Source: Palsa-504 sp050011155
GTDB lineage: Bacteria; Actinomycetota; Actinomycetes; Streptosporangiales; Streptosporangiaceae
Assembly: GCA_050011155.1 (NCBI GenBank)
Contig: JBEKJP010000020.1
Span: 1 to 64,000 of the forward strand
DNA: 64,000 nucleotides
Direction of reading: 5' to 3'
This document shows, one piece after another, positions 44,460 to 53,860 of this stretch; within the stretch, counting starts at the first letter, position 1; each line of letters begins with the position of its first letter. The notes under the pieces were generated by a model, which had not been told where the DNA came from, did not search any database, and worked only from the letters and a program-made list of their open reading frames with translations. The translations under genes were made by a program, and so were the position numbers.

Positions 44460-45641
44460 CTAGCTCTCCTGGGCCGACACGGCCGCCTCGACGGCGGCGC
44501 CGATATCGGCCTGCGCGCCGAGGGCGCGCAGCGCCCGGCCGACGGCGGTGAGCCCGATGACGGGTCCGAGCGGGTAGGCGCCCAGTCCCATGTGCCCGAG
44601 CTGCAGGACGATCCGGGCCAGGTCGCCCTGCCCGCCGGACAGCATGACCCCCGACTGCGACCGGGCGTGGTCGCGCACGTCACGCTCGTCGACCCCGGCC
44701 GGCATCCGGACGGCGGTGATGGTGTCGGAACGGATGGCCGGGTCCCGGGCCCACAGCGTCAGGCCCAGTGCCTCGGCGCCCGCCTGGGTGGCCCGGGCGG
44801 CGGCGCGATGCCGCCGGCGCACGGCTTCGGCTCCTTCAAGCAGGTATTGCTCCAGGCAGGCCCGCAGGCCGTAGATGTCGGTGACCGACGGGGTGAACGG
44901 GAACGGCCGGTCAGCTAGGTGAGCGTCGCGCCAGTCGAGGATGGACAGCGCCGAGCCGCGCGGGGCGGCCGGGTTGGCGGCCATGTGCGCCCAGGCGGCC
45001 TCGCTGACGTGCAGCAGGGACAGGCCCGGCGGCCCGCCCAGGCACTTCTGCGGCGCGGTCACCACCAGGTCGGCCTGCCACGCGGTGAAATCGCAGCGGA
45101 TGCCGCCGAAGGACGAGACCGCGTCCACGATGAGCAGCACGTCGTGCTCGGCCGCCACGGCCGAGATCGCGTCGAGATCGTTGATGGTCCCGGACGGCGT
45201 CTCGCAGTGCACCACGCTCACCACGGTGATATCGGGCCGCAGGTACAGCGCCTCGGCCACGTCCGCGGCCGGCACCGCGCTGTCGTAGGGAACCTCGAGC
45301 TCGATGACCTCCCGGGCGTACCGCCGCGCCCAGTCGCCGTAGAACCGGCCGTACATCCCGGACACCAGGTTGAGCACCACGTCCTGCGGCCCGATCAGCG
45401 AGGCCGCGGCGGCCTCGAGCCCGACCACGGCCTCGCCCTGGAGGATGACCGGCGTCGGCTCGGTCCCGAACGCGCGCCGCAGTAGCTCCGCGGTTTCGGC
45501 GTACAGCGTGCCGAAGGCGGGATCGGTGTGATGCAGGATCGGCGCGCCGAGCGCGGCCAGCGTGGCCGCCGTCGCGCCCGCCGGGCCGCTGGCCAGGTTG
45601 AACGCCGGGCCCTGGGAAGCCGGGTAGACGGGCTGTTCCAC
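44460..45641 (-). CDS. Class V PLP aminotransferase (pyridoxamine-pyruvate / alanine-glyoxylate type)
   Basis: 393 residues from GTG 45641, chosen for GAGGAGG 8 nt upstream. PLP-binding Lys199 in VVTAPQKCLGGPPG, Asp173 in LIVDAVSSFGG, and SGPAGATAATLAALGAPILH at the start. Fits the alanine-glyoxylate / serine-pyruvate / pyridoxamine-pyruvate aminotransferase group. Divergent from an amidohydrolase and ABC operon by only 77 bp, so common control is likely. It could process an amine or amino acid released from the imported compound. Confidence 0.88.
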   Translation of the reverse strand: MEQPVYPASQGPAFNLASGPAGATAATLAALGAPILHHTDPAFGTLYAETAELLRRAFGTEPTPVILQGEAVVGLEAAAASLIGPQDVVLNLVSGMYGRFYGDWARRYAREVIELEVPYDSAVPAADVAEALYLRPDITVVSVVHCETPSGTINDLDAISAVAAEHDVLLIVDAVSSFGGIRCDFTAWQADLVVTAPQKCLGGPPGLSLLHVSEAAWAHMAANPAAPRGSALSILDWRDAHLADRPFPFTPSVTDIYGLRACLEQYLLEGAEAVRRRHRAAARATQAGAEALGLTLWARDPAIRSDTITAVRMPAGVDERDVRDHARSQSGVMLSGGQGDLARIVLQLGHMGLGAYPLGPVIGLTAVGRALRALGAQADIGAAVEAAVSAQES

Positions 45642-45718
45642 GTCGCGAACCTCCTCGCCGGCAATTCCGGTCAACCAGATGGAATTTACCAACGCCGGTT
45701 GCTGTCAGATGATGAGGC

Positions 45719-47056
45719 GTGGCCAGTATCTTCATCGCCGGGGTGCAGGTCCTGGACCGCGGCGGCAGCTTCACCGGTCCCGTCGACGTCAGCGTGCTCG
45801 ACGGCCGCATCGCCGCCGTCGGCTCCGGGCTGCGGCCAGGGAAAACCCAGCCGCGGCTGGACGGCGGCGGGCTGTGGCTGATGCCCGGCGTGTTCGACTG
45901 CCACCTGCACGCGGGTCTGGCCAGCTTCGACCAGCTGGAGCTGATGCGCACGCCGATCTCGCGGCGGGTGCTCGAGACGGCGCACACGCTGCGCCGCACG
46001 CTGGCGGCGGGCGTCACGTTCGTCCGGGACGCCGGCGCCCTCGACGCCGGCGTCAAGGAGGCCGTCACGGCGGACCTGGTTCCCGGTCCCGAGCTGCAAG
46101 TCTCAGTAGTCGCCCTCGGCACCACCGGCGGCCACGGCGACGGATTCCTAGCCGGACCGGGGCTGGAATGCCCAGTCGACTACATGCTGCCGGACTACCC
46201 CGGTCGGCCGCCCTACCTGGCCGACGGGCCGGACGGGTTCCGCGCGGCGGTCCGCCGGCTGGTGCGGTCCGGCGCCGACTGGATCAAGCTGCTGGCGACC
46301 GGGGGAGTGCTGTCCGCCGCGGACGGCGAGTTCGCCGCCGAACTGGGTGCGGACGAGATCTCCGCCGCGGTCGCCGAGGCCGGCCGCCGCGGGCGGCCGG
46401 TCATGGTGCACGCCCTGGGCGGCCCGGCGCTGCGCCAGGCGGTCGAGGCCGGCGCCCGGTCGATCGAGCACGGCGTGTTCCTGACCGAGCAGGACGCGGC
46501 CGCGATGGCCGCTCGCGGCTGCGCGCTGGTGCCCACCCTGGTGATCTACGACCAGCTGGCCGCCATGGCCAGCGCCGGGCAGCTGACCGGGCCCCGGGCC
46601 GACCGGGCCCGCGCGGTCGGGCAGCGGCTGGGCGAGGCGGTGGCCATCGCCCGCGACGCGGGCGTGCCGATCGCCCTGGGCAGCGACTTCGGTCACCGCG
46701 ACGACCACGGGCGGAACCTGGCCGAGATCACCCTGCTGCACCGGGCCGGCCTCAGCATCGAGGCGGCCCTGCTCGCCGCCACCGCCAGCGGCGCCGAGCT
46801 GTGCGGGGTCGGCGACCGGCTGGGCCGGATCGAAGCCGGCTACCAGTTCGACGCGATCCTGCTCGACCGGGACCCGGCCGACCCGGCCATCTTCACCCGT
46901 CCCGGCTGCGTCACCGGGGTCTTCCAGCGCGGGGTGCCGGTGGTTCCCCACCCCCGGCTAGCGGGGCAGGTCGGCGGCGCGCTAATGTCCCCATGTTCGA
47001 TGGGTTTAACCGGAATCGGCCTGAGCCGAACATGTCCCGCGAGAGGGGTCTCCACC
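45719..47056 (+). CDS. Amidohydrolase, metal-dependent; no stop codon before the next gene
   Basis: About 420 recognisable residues from GTG 45719. Amidohydrolase barrel: metal ligands H62 and H64 (FDCHLHAGL), Lys in DWIKLLATGG, His in VMVHALGG and SIEHGVFL, Asp in LGSDFGHRDD, and the closing beta-sandwich piece (GRIEAGYQFDAILLDRDPAD). Related enzymes cut dipeptides, imidazolones or cyclic amides. Unusually, the frame has no stop: it runs on through a linker (VGGALMSPCSMG) into the binding-protein gene, whose own ATG is at 47057. Stop loss by a small indel, or a real fusion, are both possible. Confidence 0.85.
46992..47034. promoter_or_regulatory. Inverted repeat ahead of the binding-protein start
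   Basis: CATGTTCG (46992-46999) and CGAACATG (47027-47034) are perfect 8-bp arms 27 bp apart. They lie 22 bp before the binding-protein ATG, inside the amidohydrolase reading frame, so this could be an internal operator or an mRNA hairpin that controls the more highly needed binding protein. Confidence 0.45.
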
Positions 47057-48673
47057 ATGGCACATCCGCCTGGAGCAGAAGAGATCCGCCGGCCCGGCCT
47101 GACCCGCCGGAAGCTGCTCCGGCACGGAGCCGCCGGGGTCGGCCTGCTCGCCGCGGGCCCGGTCCTGGCCGCGTGCGGTTCGAGCGGCACGTCGTCGGCC
47201 ACCGCGAGCACGAGCAGCGGCGCGCCCAAACGCGGCGGCACGCTCAGCTTCGGCCGACAGACCGGGCCGACCCAGCTTGACCCGGCCAACTCCATCGTCG
47301 AGGGCGACGTCTACACGCTCGACAAGATCTTCGAGCCGCTGTACATCACCAGCCCGGCCGGGCAGCTCGTGCCCTGGCTCGCCCAGGGGCACACGGTCAG
47401 CAGCGACGGCAAGACCTGGACGTTCGCGCTGCGGCCGGGGGTGAAGTTCTCCGACGGCAAGCCGGTCACGGCCGACGACGTGGTGTTCTCCATCCTGCGC
47501 GCGGGCGGCGACAAGAACGGCCCGCTCAGCTTCCTCGACTTCGCCATCAAGTCCCTCAAGGCCGACGGCAGCAGCACGGTGGTGGCTACGCTGTCCCAGC
47601 CGTGGGCGCCGTTCCTGTCCGACATCTCGGTGTTCGCCAACGCCATCGTGCCCAAGGACTTCGGCGGGCAAAGCGAGTCCGCGTTCTTCACCCAGCCGGT
47701 CGGCACCGGCCCGTTCACCCTGAAGAGCCTCACCAAGGGCGGCAACGTCTCGCTGGTGCGCAATCCGCACTACTGGCAGGCGGGCAAGCCGTACCTGGAC
47801 GGGGTCGACTTCGTCTACATCAACGACGACAATCAGCGCGTGCTGCAGCTCAAGAGCGGCCAGGTGCAGGTGATCGCGGCGGTGCCGCCGACCCAGGTCA
47901 GCGCGCTGAAGGCCGACTCCTCGGTGGTGCTCGAGGCGTTCCCGGCCTGGGCCGCGGACCTGCTGTTCTTCAACGAGAAGGTGCCCCAGTTCGCCGACCG
48001 GCACGTGCGCCGCGCGATCAGCTACGCGCTCGACATCGGGGCCATCGCCAAGGCGACTACCTACGGCACCGCCCAGCCCGGCGGGTCGTTCTTCCCGCCC
48101 AGCCTGCAGTACTACAAGAACGTCCCCACGCTGAGCTACGACCTCAGCTCGGCCAAGGCCGAGCTGGCCCAGTCCAAGTACCCGCACGGGTTCTCGTTCC
48201 AGCTGCTGGTCTCGAGCGGTAACTCGCAGTATGTCGCGGCCGCCACCATCATCCAGCAGCAGCTCAAGCCGCTCGGCATCACGGTCACCCTGAACCAGCT
48301 CGACGACGCCGCCTTCCACACGGCCTTCGAGGCGTTCAACTACCAGGCCATGATCAACGGGGCGATCAACGACATCAGCGACCCCGACGAGATGGCGTCC
48401 TTCCAGGTGGACGTGCAGAACGGCGGCTCCCACTCGTTCTGGACCTACTACGACAACCCGAGCGCGATCGCGCTGGTGCGCCAGGCCGAGACCGAGTTCG
48501 ACGACACCAAGCGGGCCGACCTGTACGGGCAGATCCAGGCGATCGTCGCCCAGGACGCGCCGTACATCGCCCTGGACTACCCGCCGAACATCTACGCTTG
48601 GTCGCCGCGGCTGCACGGCTTCGCGGTCAACCCGGGCGGCGCGTACCGGCTGGAGGACGTCTGGCTGGGATAG
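47057..48673 (+). CDS. Family 5 solute-binding lipoprotein with Tat-type signal
   Basis: 538 residues from ATG 47057 (GAGAGGGG upstream). Signal region RPGLTRRKLLRHGAAGVGLL with twin Arg and the lipobox VLAAC, so it is probably exported folded by the Tat route and lipid-anchored. SBP family-5 body: KIFEPLYITSPAGQ, WTFALRPGVKFSDGKPVTAD, VGTGPFTLKSLTKGGNVSLV, RNPHYWQAGKPY. Only about one-third similar by eye to the binding protein at 14259, so the substrates differ. Overlaps the permease gene by 13 nt. Confidence 0.92.
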   Translation: MAHPPGAEEIRRPGLTRRKLLRHGAAGVGLLAAGPVLAACGSSGTSSATASTSSGAPKRGGTLSFGRQTGPTQLDPANSIVEGDVYTLDKIFEPLYITSPAGQLVPWLAQGHTVSSDGKTWTFALRPGVKFSDGKPVTADDVVFSILRAGGDKNGPLSFLDFAIKSLKADGSSTVVATLSQPWAPFLSDISVFANAIVPKDFGGQSESAFFTQPVGTGPFTLKSLTKGGNVSLVRNPHYWQAGKPYLDGVDFVYINDDNQRVLQLKSGQVQVIAAVPPTQVSALKADSSVVLEAFPAWAADLLFFNEKVPQFADRHVRRAISYALDIGAIAKATTYGTAQPGGSFFPPSLQYYKNVPTLSYDLSSAKAELAQSKYPHGFSFQLLVSSGNSQYVAAATIIQQQLKPLGITVTLNQLDDAAFHTAFEAFNYQAMINGAINDISDPDEMASFQVDVQNGGSHSFWTYYDNPSAIALVRQAETEFDDTKRADLYGQIQAIVAQDAPYIALDYPPNIYAWSPRLHGFAVNPGGAYRLEDVWLG

Positions 48674-49596
48674 CCGCGCGACGGCTGCTCGCCGCGATCC
48701 CGGTCGTACTGGGCGTCGCCGTCGTCACCTTCGGTCTGCTGCGGCTCATCCCCGGCGACCCGGCCCGGGCCGTGCTCGGCGTCCACGCCAGCCCGCGGCA
48801 GGTCGCCCAGCTGCGCCACGCGCTCGGCCTGGACCAGCCGATCTACCGGCAGCTGTGGTCGTTCCTGGCCGGGCTGGCGCACGGCAGCACCGGGACCTCG
48901 ATCTACTACAAGGTGCCGGTCAGCTCGCTGATCGGGGCGGCGCTGCCGGTGACCGCGTCGCTGGTCGGCGTCTCGGTCGTGTTCTGCGTGTTGATCGCGG
49001 TGCCGCTGGCCAGCCTGGCCGCCGCCCGCCAGGACCGGGCCGCGGACCACGCGATCCGGGTGTTCTCGCTGGTGGGGCTGGGCCTGCCCTCGTTCTTCCT
49101 GGGGATCGTGCTCATCATCGTGTTCGCGGTCGACGTGCACTGGTTCAACGTCGGCGGCTGGGGCACGACCGTGCCCGACCACCTGCGCGGCCTCGTCCTG
49201 CCCGGGCTGACGGCCGCGATCGCGATCGTGCCGGTGCTGATCCGCAGCCTGCGGGCGGGCATGCTCGAGGTCATCGACGCGGACTTCGTGGCCGCGGCCC
49301 GGGCCAAGGGGCTGCGCGGCCCGCGGGTCCTGCTCGCCCACGTCGCGCGCAACGCGCTGGTCCCGGCGCTGACCCTGCTCGGCATCAACATCGCCTACCT
49401 GATCGGCAGCACGGTGGTGATCGAGCGCGTCTTCGACCTGTCCGGCCTGGGCAACCTGATGCTCAACGCCATCGGGGTGCGGGACTTCCCGGTGGTGCAA
49501 GGGGTCGCGATCGTGTACGCGATCGCGGTCGTGCTCGTCAACCTGCTGACCGACCTGGCTATTGCCCGCCTCGACCCCCGGGTCAGGCTCCGGTGA
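48661..49596 (+). CDS. ABC transporter permease (DppB/OppB type)
   Basis: 311 residues if started at CTG 48661, where TGGAGGA lies 5 nt upstream; the frame is open to a TTG at 48598 but that region codes for the binding protein. No ATG or GTG is available at the right place, so the start is uncertain. Family start ARRLLAAIPVVLGVAVVTFG, LLRLIPGDPARAVLG, and the EAA-loop AAARAKGLRGPRVLLAHVAR are present. About six spans. Ends in GTGA overlap with the next gene. Confidence 0.9.
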   Translation: MAGIAARRLLAAIPVVLGVAVVTFGLLRLIPGDPARAVLGVHASPRQVAQLRHALGLDQPIYRQLWSFLAGLAHGSTGTSIYYKVPVSSLIGAALPVTASLVGVSVVFCVLIAVPLASLAAARQDRAADHAIRVFSLVGLGLPSFFLGIVLIIVFAVDVHWFNVGGWGTTVPDHLRGLVLPGLTAAIAIVPVLIRSLRAGMLEVIDADFVAAARAKGLRGPRVLLAHVARNALVPALTLLGINIAYLIGSTVVIERVFDLSGLGNLMLNAIGVRDFPVVQGVAIVYAIAVVLVNLLTDLAIARLDPRVRLR

Positions 49597-50468
49597 CCCC
49601 CGAGGTGACCCCCGAGGTGCCCGCTGACCAGGCGCCGATCCGCGGCCGGCCCTCGTTCGGCGCCCGCGCGGTCCGCACGCCGGCCTTCGTGACCGGCATC
49701 GGGGTAACCGGCGTGGTCGTGCTGCTGGCTCTGCTCGCGCCGGTCATCGGCCGGTACGGCCCGGCCCAGCAGAACCTGCTGGCCACCCTGCAGGGCCCGA
49801 GCGCGGCTCACTGGCTGGGCACCGACGAGTTCGGCCGGGACATCTGGTCGCGGCTGCTCTACGGCGGCCGGACCGACCTCCAGGTCGGGGTGCTCGCGGT
49901 GCTGTTCCCGTTCTGCTTCGGATCGCTGCTCGGCACGGTGTGCGGCTACCTCGGCGGGTGGCTCGACGCCGTCGTGATGCGCGTCATCGACGTCGTCCTC
50001 GCCTTCCCCTTCTACGTGCTGATCATCGCGCTGGTGTTCTTCGTGGGCGAGGGCACGCACGGCATCTACATCGCGTTCGCGCTGACCGACTGGGTGGTGT
50101 ACGCCCGGACCACCCGGAGCGCCACCCTGGTCGCCACCGCCCAGGACTGGGTGGCGGCCGCCGAGGGCGGTGGCCTGAGCCGCCGCCGGGTGCTGCTCGG
50201 GCACCTGCTGCCCAACACGATCAGCCAGGCCATCGTGTACGCCATGTCGGACATCGTGCTGGTGATCCTGGCCGTCGTCACCCTCGGCTACCTGGGCCTC
50301 GGAATCCAGCCGCCCGCGCCCGACTGGGGCGTGATGATCAGCGACGGCCAGGCCTTCATCACCGTGCACCCGTGGCTATCCCTCATCCCCGGCATCGCGA
50401 TCGTCGTCACGGGCGTGGGACTGTCCCTGATCGGGGACGGGCTCGCCGATCTGCAGCGGCCCCGGTGA
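49593..50468 (+). CDS. ABC transporter permease (DppC/OppC type)
   Basis: 291 residues, GTG start. N-terminal TPEVTPEVPADQ repeat, first span IGVTGVVVLLALLAPVIG, then LGTDEFGRDIWSRLLYGGRT and EGGGLSRRRVLLGHLLPNTI, the diagnostic motifs of the C subunit. GTGA overlap with the ATPase gene. Confidence 0.92.
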   Translation: MTPEVTPEVPADQAPIRGRPSFGARAVRTPAFVTGIGVTGVVVLLALLAPVIGRYGPAQQNLLATLQGPSAAHWLGTDEFGRDIWSRLLYGGRTDLQVGVLAVLFPFCFGSLLGTVCGYLGGWLDAVVMRVIDVVLAFPFYVLIIALVFFVGEGTHGIYIAFALTDWVVYARTTRSATLVATAQDWVAAAEGGGLSRRRVLLGHLLPNTISQAIVYAMSDIVLVILAVVTLGYLGLGIQPPAPDWGVMISDGQAFITVHPWLSLIPGIAIVVTGVGLSLIGDGLADLQRPR

Positions 50469-51511
50469 GCGCGCTGCTCGAGGTCAGCGACCTCACCGTG
50501 CAAGTGCGGCGCGGGCACCAGCTGTTCCGGGCCGTCGACGGCGTATCCCTGGTCCTGCCGGACGGAGCCTCCCTCGGCCTGGTCGGCGAGTCCGGCAGCG
50601 GTAAGAGCATGACCCTGCGGGCCATCATGGGCCTGCTCCCGCGGGCCGCCCGGGTGCAGGCCGGGACGGTCCGGGTGGCCGGCGAACTGGCCGGGGCGCG
50701 CGGCCGGCATCCGGCCCCGCGCGATCCGGCCCCGCGCGATACGGCCCCGCGCAGCGCCGCGGACCGGCGGCGGCAGCGCCTGGCCATGATCTTCCAGGAC
50801 CCGCTGGCCGCGCTCGATCCCGTCATGACGGTCGGGGCGCAGGTCGCCGAGGCGCCCCGCCGGGTCGGCGGCCTGTCCGCCCGGGCCGCCCGCGAGCGCG
50901 CGCTCGACCTGCTGCGCCTGACCGGCATCCCGGACCCGGTCCGGCGGTACGCGAGCTACCCGCACGAACTGTCCGGCGGCCTGCGCCAGCGGGTCATGAT
51001 CGCGGTCGCGCTGTCGTCCGACCCGGCCGTCCTGCTGTGCGACGAGCCGACTACGGCCCTCGACGTCACCATCCAGGCGCAGATCCTGGCCCTGCTCCAG
51101 GATCTGCGCGATACTCAGGGCCTCGGCCTGGTCTTCGTCACCCACGACCTCGCCGTGGTCGGCCAGATCTGTGACGAGCTCGCGGTCATGTACGCGGGCC
51201 GGATCGTGGAGACCGGTCCGGCCGAGGCGGTGCTGAGCGCACCCCGGCACCCGTATACGGCGGCGCTGCTCGCCTCGGCCATCGACGTGGACAGCGCCGG
51301 CGCGGACGGGAGCGGGGAACGCCGGTTGCCGCGGGCCATCCCGGGTGCCGTCCCCGATCCGCTCCGGCTGCCGCCCGGCTGCCCGTTCCAGCCGCGCTGC
51401 CCGTTCGCGCAGCCGGACTGCGCCGAAGGCCCGGTGCCGCTGCGTGACGTCGGACCCGGCCGCCGGGCCGCGTGCCTGCACCACGAGCAGCTGGCGGCCG
51501 GCCATGGCTGA
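50465..51511 (+). CDS. Oligopeptide-type ABC transporter ATPase (DppD/OppD type)
   Basis: 348 residues, GTG start at 50465. Walker A GESGSGKS, Q-loop FQDPLAALDP, signature LSGGLRQR, Walker B LLCDEPTTALD, H-loop THDLAVV and the oligo_HPY extension (PFQPRCPFAQPDC). Between Walker A and the Q-loop lies a run PAPRDPAPRDTAPRS from a 15-nt tandem repeat, not usual for the family but in a surface-loop position. Overlaps the next ATPase by 8 nt. Confidence 0.93.
   Translation: MSALLEVSDLTVQVRRGHQLFRAVDGVSLVLPDGASLGLVGESGSGKSMTLRAIMGLLPRAARVQAGTVRVAGELAGARGRHPAPRDPAPRDTAPRSAADRRRQRLAMIFQDPLAALDPVMTVGAQVAEAPRRVGGLSARAARERALDLLRLTGIPDPVRRYASYPHELSGGLRQRVMIAVALSSDPAVLLCDEPTTALDVTIQAQILALLQDLRDTQGLGLVFVTHDLAVVGQICDELAVMYAGRIVETGPAEAVLSAPRHPYTAALLASAIDVDSAGADGSGERRLPRAIPGAVPDPLRLPPGCPFQPRCPFAQPDCAEGPVPLRDVGPGRRAACLHHEQLAAGHG
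50711..50755 (+). repeat. 15-bp tandem repeat, three units
   Basis: CCGGCCCCGCGCGAT at 50711-50725 and 50726-50740 are identical; the third unit (50741-50755) differs in three bases. It adds PAPRD per unit to the ATPase and keeps the frame, so copy number can vary without breaking the gene. Confidence 0.8.
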
Positions 51512-52466
51512 GCCGCGGCTCGAGGCGACGGACCTCAGGGTCGGCTTCCCGGTGGCCGGCGGCCGGGTGCTGCGGGCCCTGGACGGGGTCTCGCTGCGGG
51601 CCGGGGCGGGCCAGATCCTCGGGCTGGTCGGGGAGTCCGGCTGCGGCAAGACCACCGCCGCGCGGTGCCTGGCCGGCCTGCTCGCACCCGAGTCCGGGAC
51701 GGTCCGGCTGGACGGCGCGGAGCTCGGCGCCCGGCGGACCGTGGCGCAGCGCCGGGCCATCCAGATGATCTTCCAGGACCCGTACTCCTCGCTCAACCCG
51801 CGGCTGAGCGTGCGGCGGACACTGCGGGAGCTGCTGGCCGTGCACGACCTGGTGCCGCGGGCCGGACGGGAGGACCGCTGCCGTGAGCTGATGAGCCTGG
51901 TCGGGCTGCCCGCGGCGGCGCTGGACGGGCTGCCGGGCCAGTTCTCCGGCGGCCAGCGGCAGCGGATCGCGATCGCCCGGGCGCTCGCCGCCGAACCCCG
52001 CGTGCTCATCGCCGACGAGCCGGTCTCGTCCCTCGACGTGTCCGTCCAGGCCACGATCCTGCGCCTGTTCGCCGATCTGCGCGACCGGCTCGGCCTCACC
52101 GTGGTCATCATCTCCCACGACCTGGCCGTGGTCCGGCAGCTGAGCGACCAGGTGGCCGTCATGTACCTCGGCCGGGTGGTGGAAGAGGGACCCGCCGGGG
52201 ACCTGTTCGGGTCGGTCCGGCACCCGTACGCGCGCGCCCTGCTGGCCGCCGCCCCCCGGCTGCACCAGTACGCCGTGCCCCGGCCGGAACTGCTCGGCGA
52301 GCCGCCGAGCCCGGTCGACCTGCCGTCCGGGTGCCGGTTCCATCCGCGCTGCCCGCGGGCCGAGGACATCTGCCGGCGGGAGGACCCGCTCCCGCGCCCG
52401 GTCCGGCCCGGCAGCACGCACATCGTCGCCTGTCACTTCGGCGCGGATCCGCTCATCGCCGGCTGA
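51504..52466 (+). CDS. Oligopeptide-type ABC transporter ATPase (DppF/OppF type)
   Basis: 320 residues, ATG 51504. Walker A GESGCGKT, Q-loop FQDPYSSLNP, signature FSGGQRQR, Walker B LIADEPVSSLD, H-loop SHDLAVV, C-terminal SGCRFHPRCPRAEDIC. Last gene of the operon, completing a full BCDF transporter with amidohydrolase and binding protein, unlike the first cluster where this subunit is encoded elsewhere. Confidence 0.93.
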   Translation: MAEPRLEATDLRVGFPVAGGRVLRALDGVSLRAGAGQILGLVGESGCGKTTAARCLAGLLAPESGTVRLDGAELGARRTVAQRRAIQMIFQDPYSSLNPRLSVRRTLRELLAVHDLVPRAGREDRCRELMSLVGLPAAALDGLPGQFSGGQRQRIAIARALAAEPRVLIADEPVSSLDVSVQATILRLFADLRDRLGLTVVIISHDLAVVRQLSDQVAVMYLGRVVEEGPAGDLFGSVRHPYARALLAAAPRLHQYAVPRPELLGEPPSPVDLPSGCRFHPRCPRAEDICRREDPLPRPVRPGSTHIVACHFGADPLIAG

Positions 52467-52621
52467 GGGGGGTGAAAGGCCAGCCCGTTCGGTACCCGGG
52501 ACAAACATGATCCCGAACGGGTCAGCGTGCTACGGTCCGCGCCGGCGCCTGCCTCGTAGCCCGCGTGACACCGCGCCGATAGGGAAGGCTGAGAGTCGTG
52601 AACAGGGCGGCGACATGGTAA

Positions 52622-52649
52622 TCCTAGTTTTATAATCGATTTACTAGGA
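52622..52649. promoter_or_regulatory. Inverted repeat before the molybdoenzyme gene
   Basis: TCCTAGT (52622-52628) and ACTAGGA (52643-52649) with an AT-rich 14-bp spacer containing TTTATAAT, a -10-like hexamer. It lies 47 bp before the ATG of the sulfite-oxidase-like gene in a markedly AT-rich island. Probably the promoter with an overlapping operator. Confidence 0.5.
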
Positions 52650-52696
52650 ATGACAGTGGCCAGAGGCGGCGGACCTTGCCTAGGGGACGGAGCAGC

Positions 52697-53860
52697 ATGA
52701 GCCAGAACCGAACGGCTTGCCCGGACGTGTCCGGGACGGCAACCGCGGTGGCCGGCGGGCCGATCGTCAGGGCGCTGCCCGCGGACGAGTTCGACGTGCA
52801 CGGGCTCAACGCCGAGATGCGCTGGGAGGTCATGCGGGGTCAGGGGTACGTCGTGCCCAACGCGAGCTTCTTCGTGCGCAACCACACCTCCACGCCGCTG
52901 ATCGACGCGGAGACCTGGAGCCTGCGCGTCTTCGGCACCGGCCTGCGGGACCCGGTGGCCGCGGGCGATGGCGTGCGGTTCAGCTACCAGGACCTGCTTG
53001 ACCTGCCGGCCCGGACCGTGGTGGCGTCCATCGAGTGCGCCGGCAATGGCCGTCGTTTCTTCGCCAGCCAGCAGGGCCGGGCCGTGCCCGGGACGCCCTG
53101 GGGGCTCGGCGCGATCGGGGTGGCGGCGTGGCGTGGCGTCCCGCTGTCCGTCGTCCTTGACCGGTCCGGGATCACCCGCGAGGCGGTAGAGGTGATGCCG
53201 TACGGCCTCGACCCGGACTTCGTCAGCGACGGCGTCAGCTACGGACCGGTCCGGCGGCCGATCCCGGTGGCCAAGGCGCTGGATGACGTGATCCTGGCCT
53301 ACGAGATGAACGGCTCGCCGCTGCCGCCCGACAACGGCCATCCGGTCCGGGTCATCGTGCCGCGCTGGGCCGGGATCGCCAGCACCAAGTGGGCCGGCGC
53401 GATCGAGGTCTCCACGACCCCGCTGAGCTCCTACTGGAACACCCGGGCCTACCGGCTGTTCGGCCCGGCCTACCCGGCCCGCGGAACGCTCGTCACCACC
53501 CAGGCGATCAGGAGCGCCTTCGAGCTCGCCTGGGACGCGCGGCTACCCGCGCACCGGGACTACCTGCTCACCGGCCGGTCCTGGTCCCTCAACGGATCCA
53601 TCGCCCGGACCGAGATCAGCACCGACGGCGGGCGGCGCTGGAAGCTGGCCGTCCCGCGCCACCGCGGGGATCCGGTTGTCCGCGGGGAGGCCGCCTGGCA
53701 GCTGTGGGAGTTCCCGTGGCGTACCCCCGGCCCGGGGTCGTGCATGCTGCAGGCCAGGGCCACCGACAGCGCCGGCCTCACCCAGCCGGCCAGCGCGACC
53801 TTCAACACGCTCGGCTACCAGTTCGACGGCATCGTCAGGCACCCCGTCACCGTGGTGTAG
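52697..53860 (+). CDS. Sulfite-oxidase-family molybdopterin enzyme
   Basis: 387 residues from ATG 52697 (GGACGGAG upstream). Oxidoreductase molybdopterin domain about 30-260 with the Mo-ligating Cys114 in SIECAGNGRRFF; RNHTSTPLIDAETWSLRVFG and RWAGIASTKWAGAIEVST flank the cofactor. C-terminal Mo-co dimerisation domain about 275-385 (GRSWSLNGSIARTEISTDGG, WEFPWRTPGPGSCMLQARAT). No haem domain and no twin-Arg signal, so it is cytoplasmic unless the start is wrong. Sulfite or an organic sulfoxide are the usual substrates. Converges with DUF4395, 14-nt overlap. Confidence 0.88.
   Translation: MSQNRTACPDVSGTATAVAGGPIVRALPADEFDVHGLNAEMRWEVMRGQGYVVPNASFFVRNHTSTPLIDAETWSLRVFGTGLRDPVAAGDGVRFSYQDLLDLPARTVVASIECAGNGRRFFASQQGRAVPGTPWGLGAIGVAAWRGVPLSVVLDRSGITREAVEVMPYGLDPDFVSDGVSYGPVRRPIPVAKALDDVILAYEMNGSPLPPDNGHPVRVIVPRWAGIASTKWAGAIEVSTTPLSSYWNTRAYRLFGPAYPARGTLVTTQAIRSAFELAWDARLPAHRDYLLTGRSWSLNGSIARTEISTDGGRRWKLAVPRHRGDPVVRGEAAWQLWEFPWRTPGPGSCMLQARATDSAGLTQPASATFNTLGYQFDGIVRHPVTVV

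Noticed and set aside
47006..48616. 536-codon minus-strand frame
   Set aside because: Antisense shadow of the second binding protein.
50288..52423. 711-codon minus-strand frame, the longest of its strand here
   Set aside because: Covers two ABC ATPase genes with complete Walker motifs on the plus strand; Arg/Ser/Pro-rich and no motif of its own.
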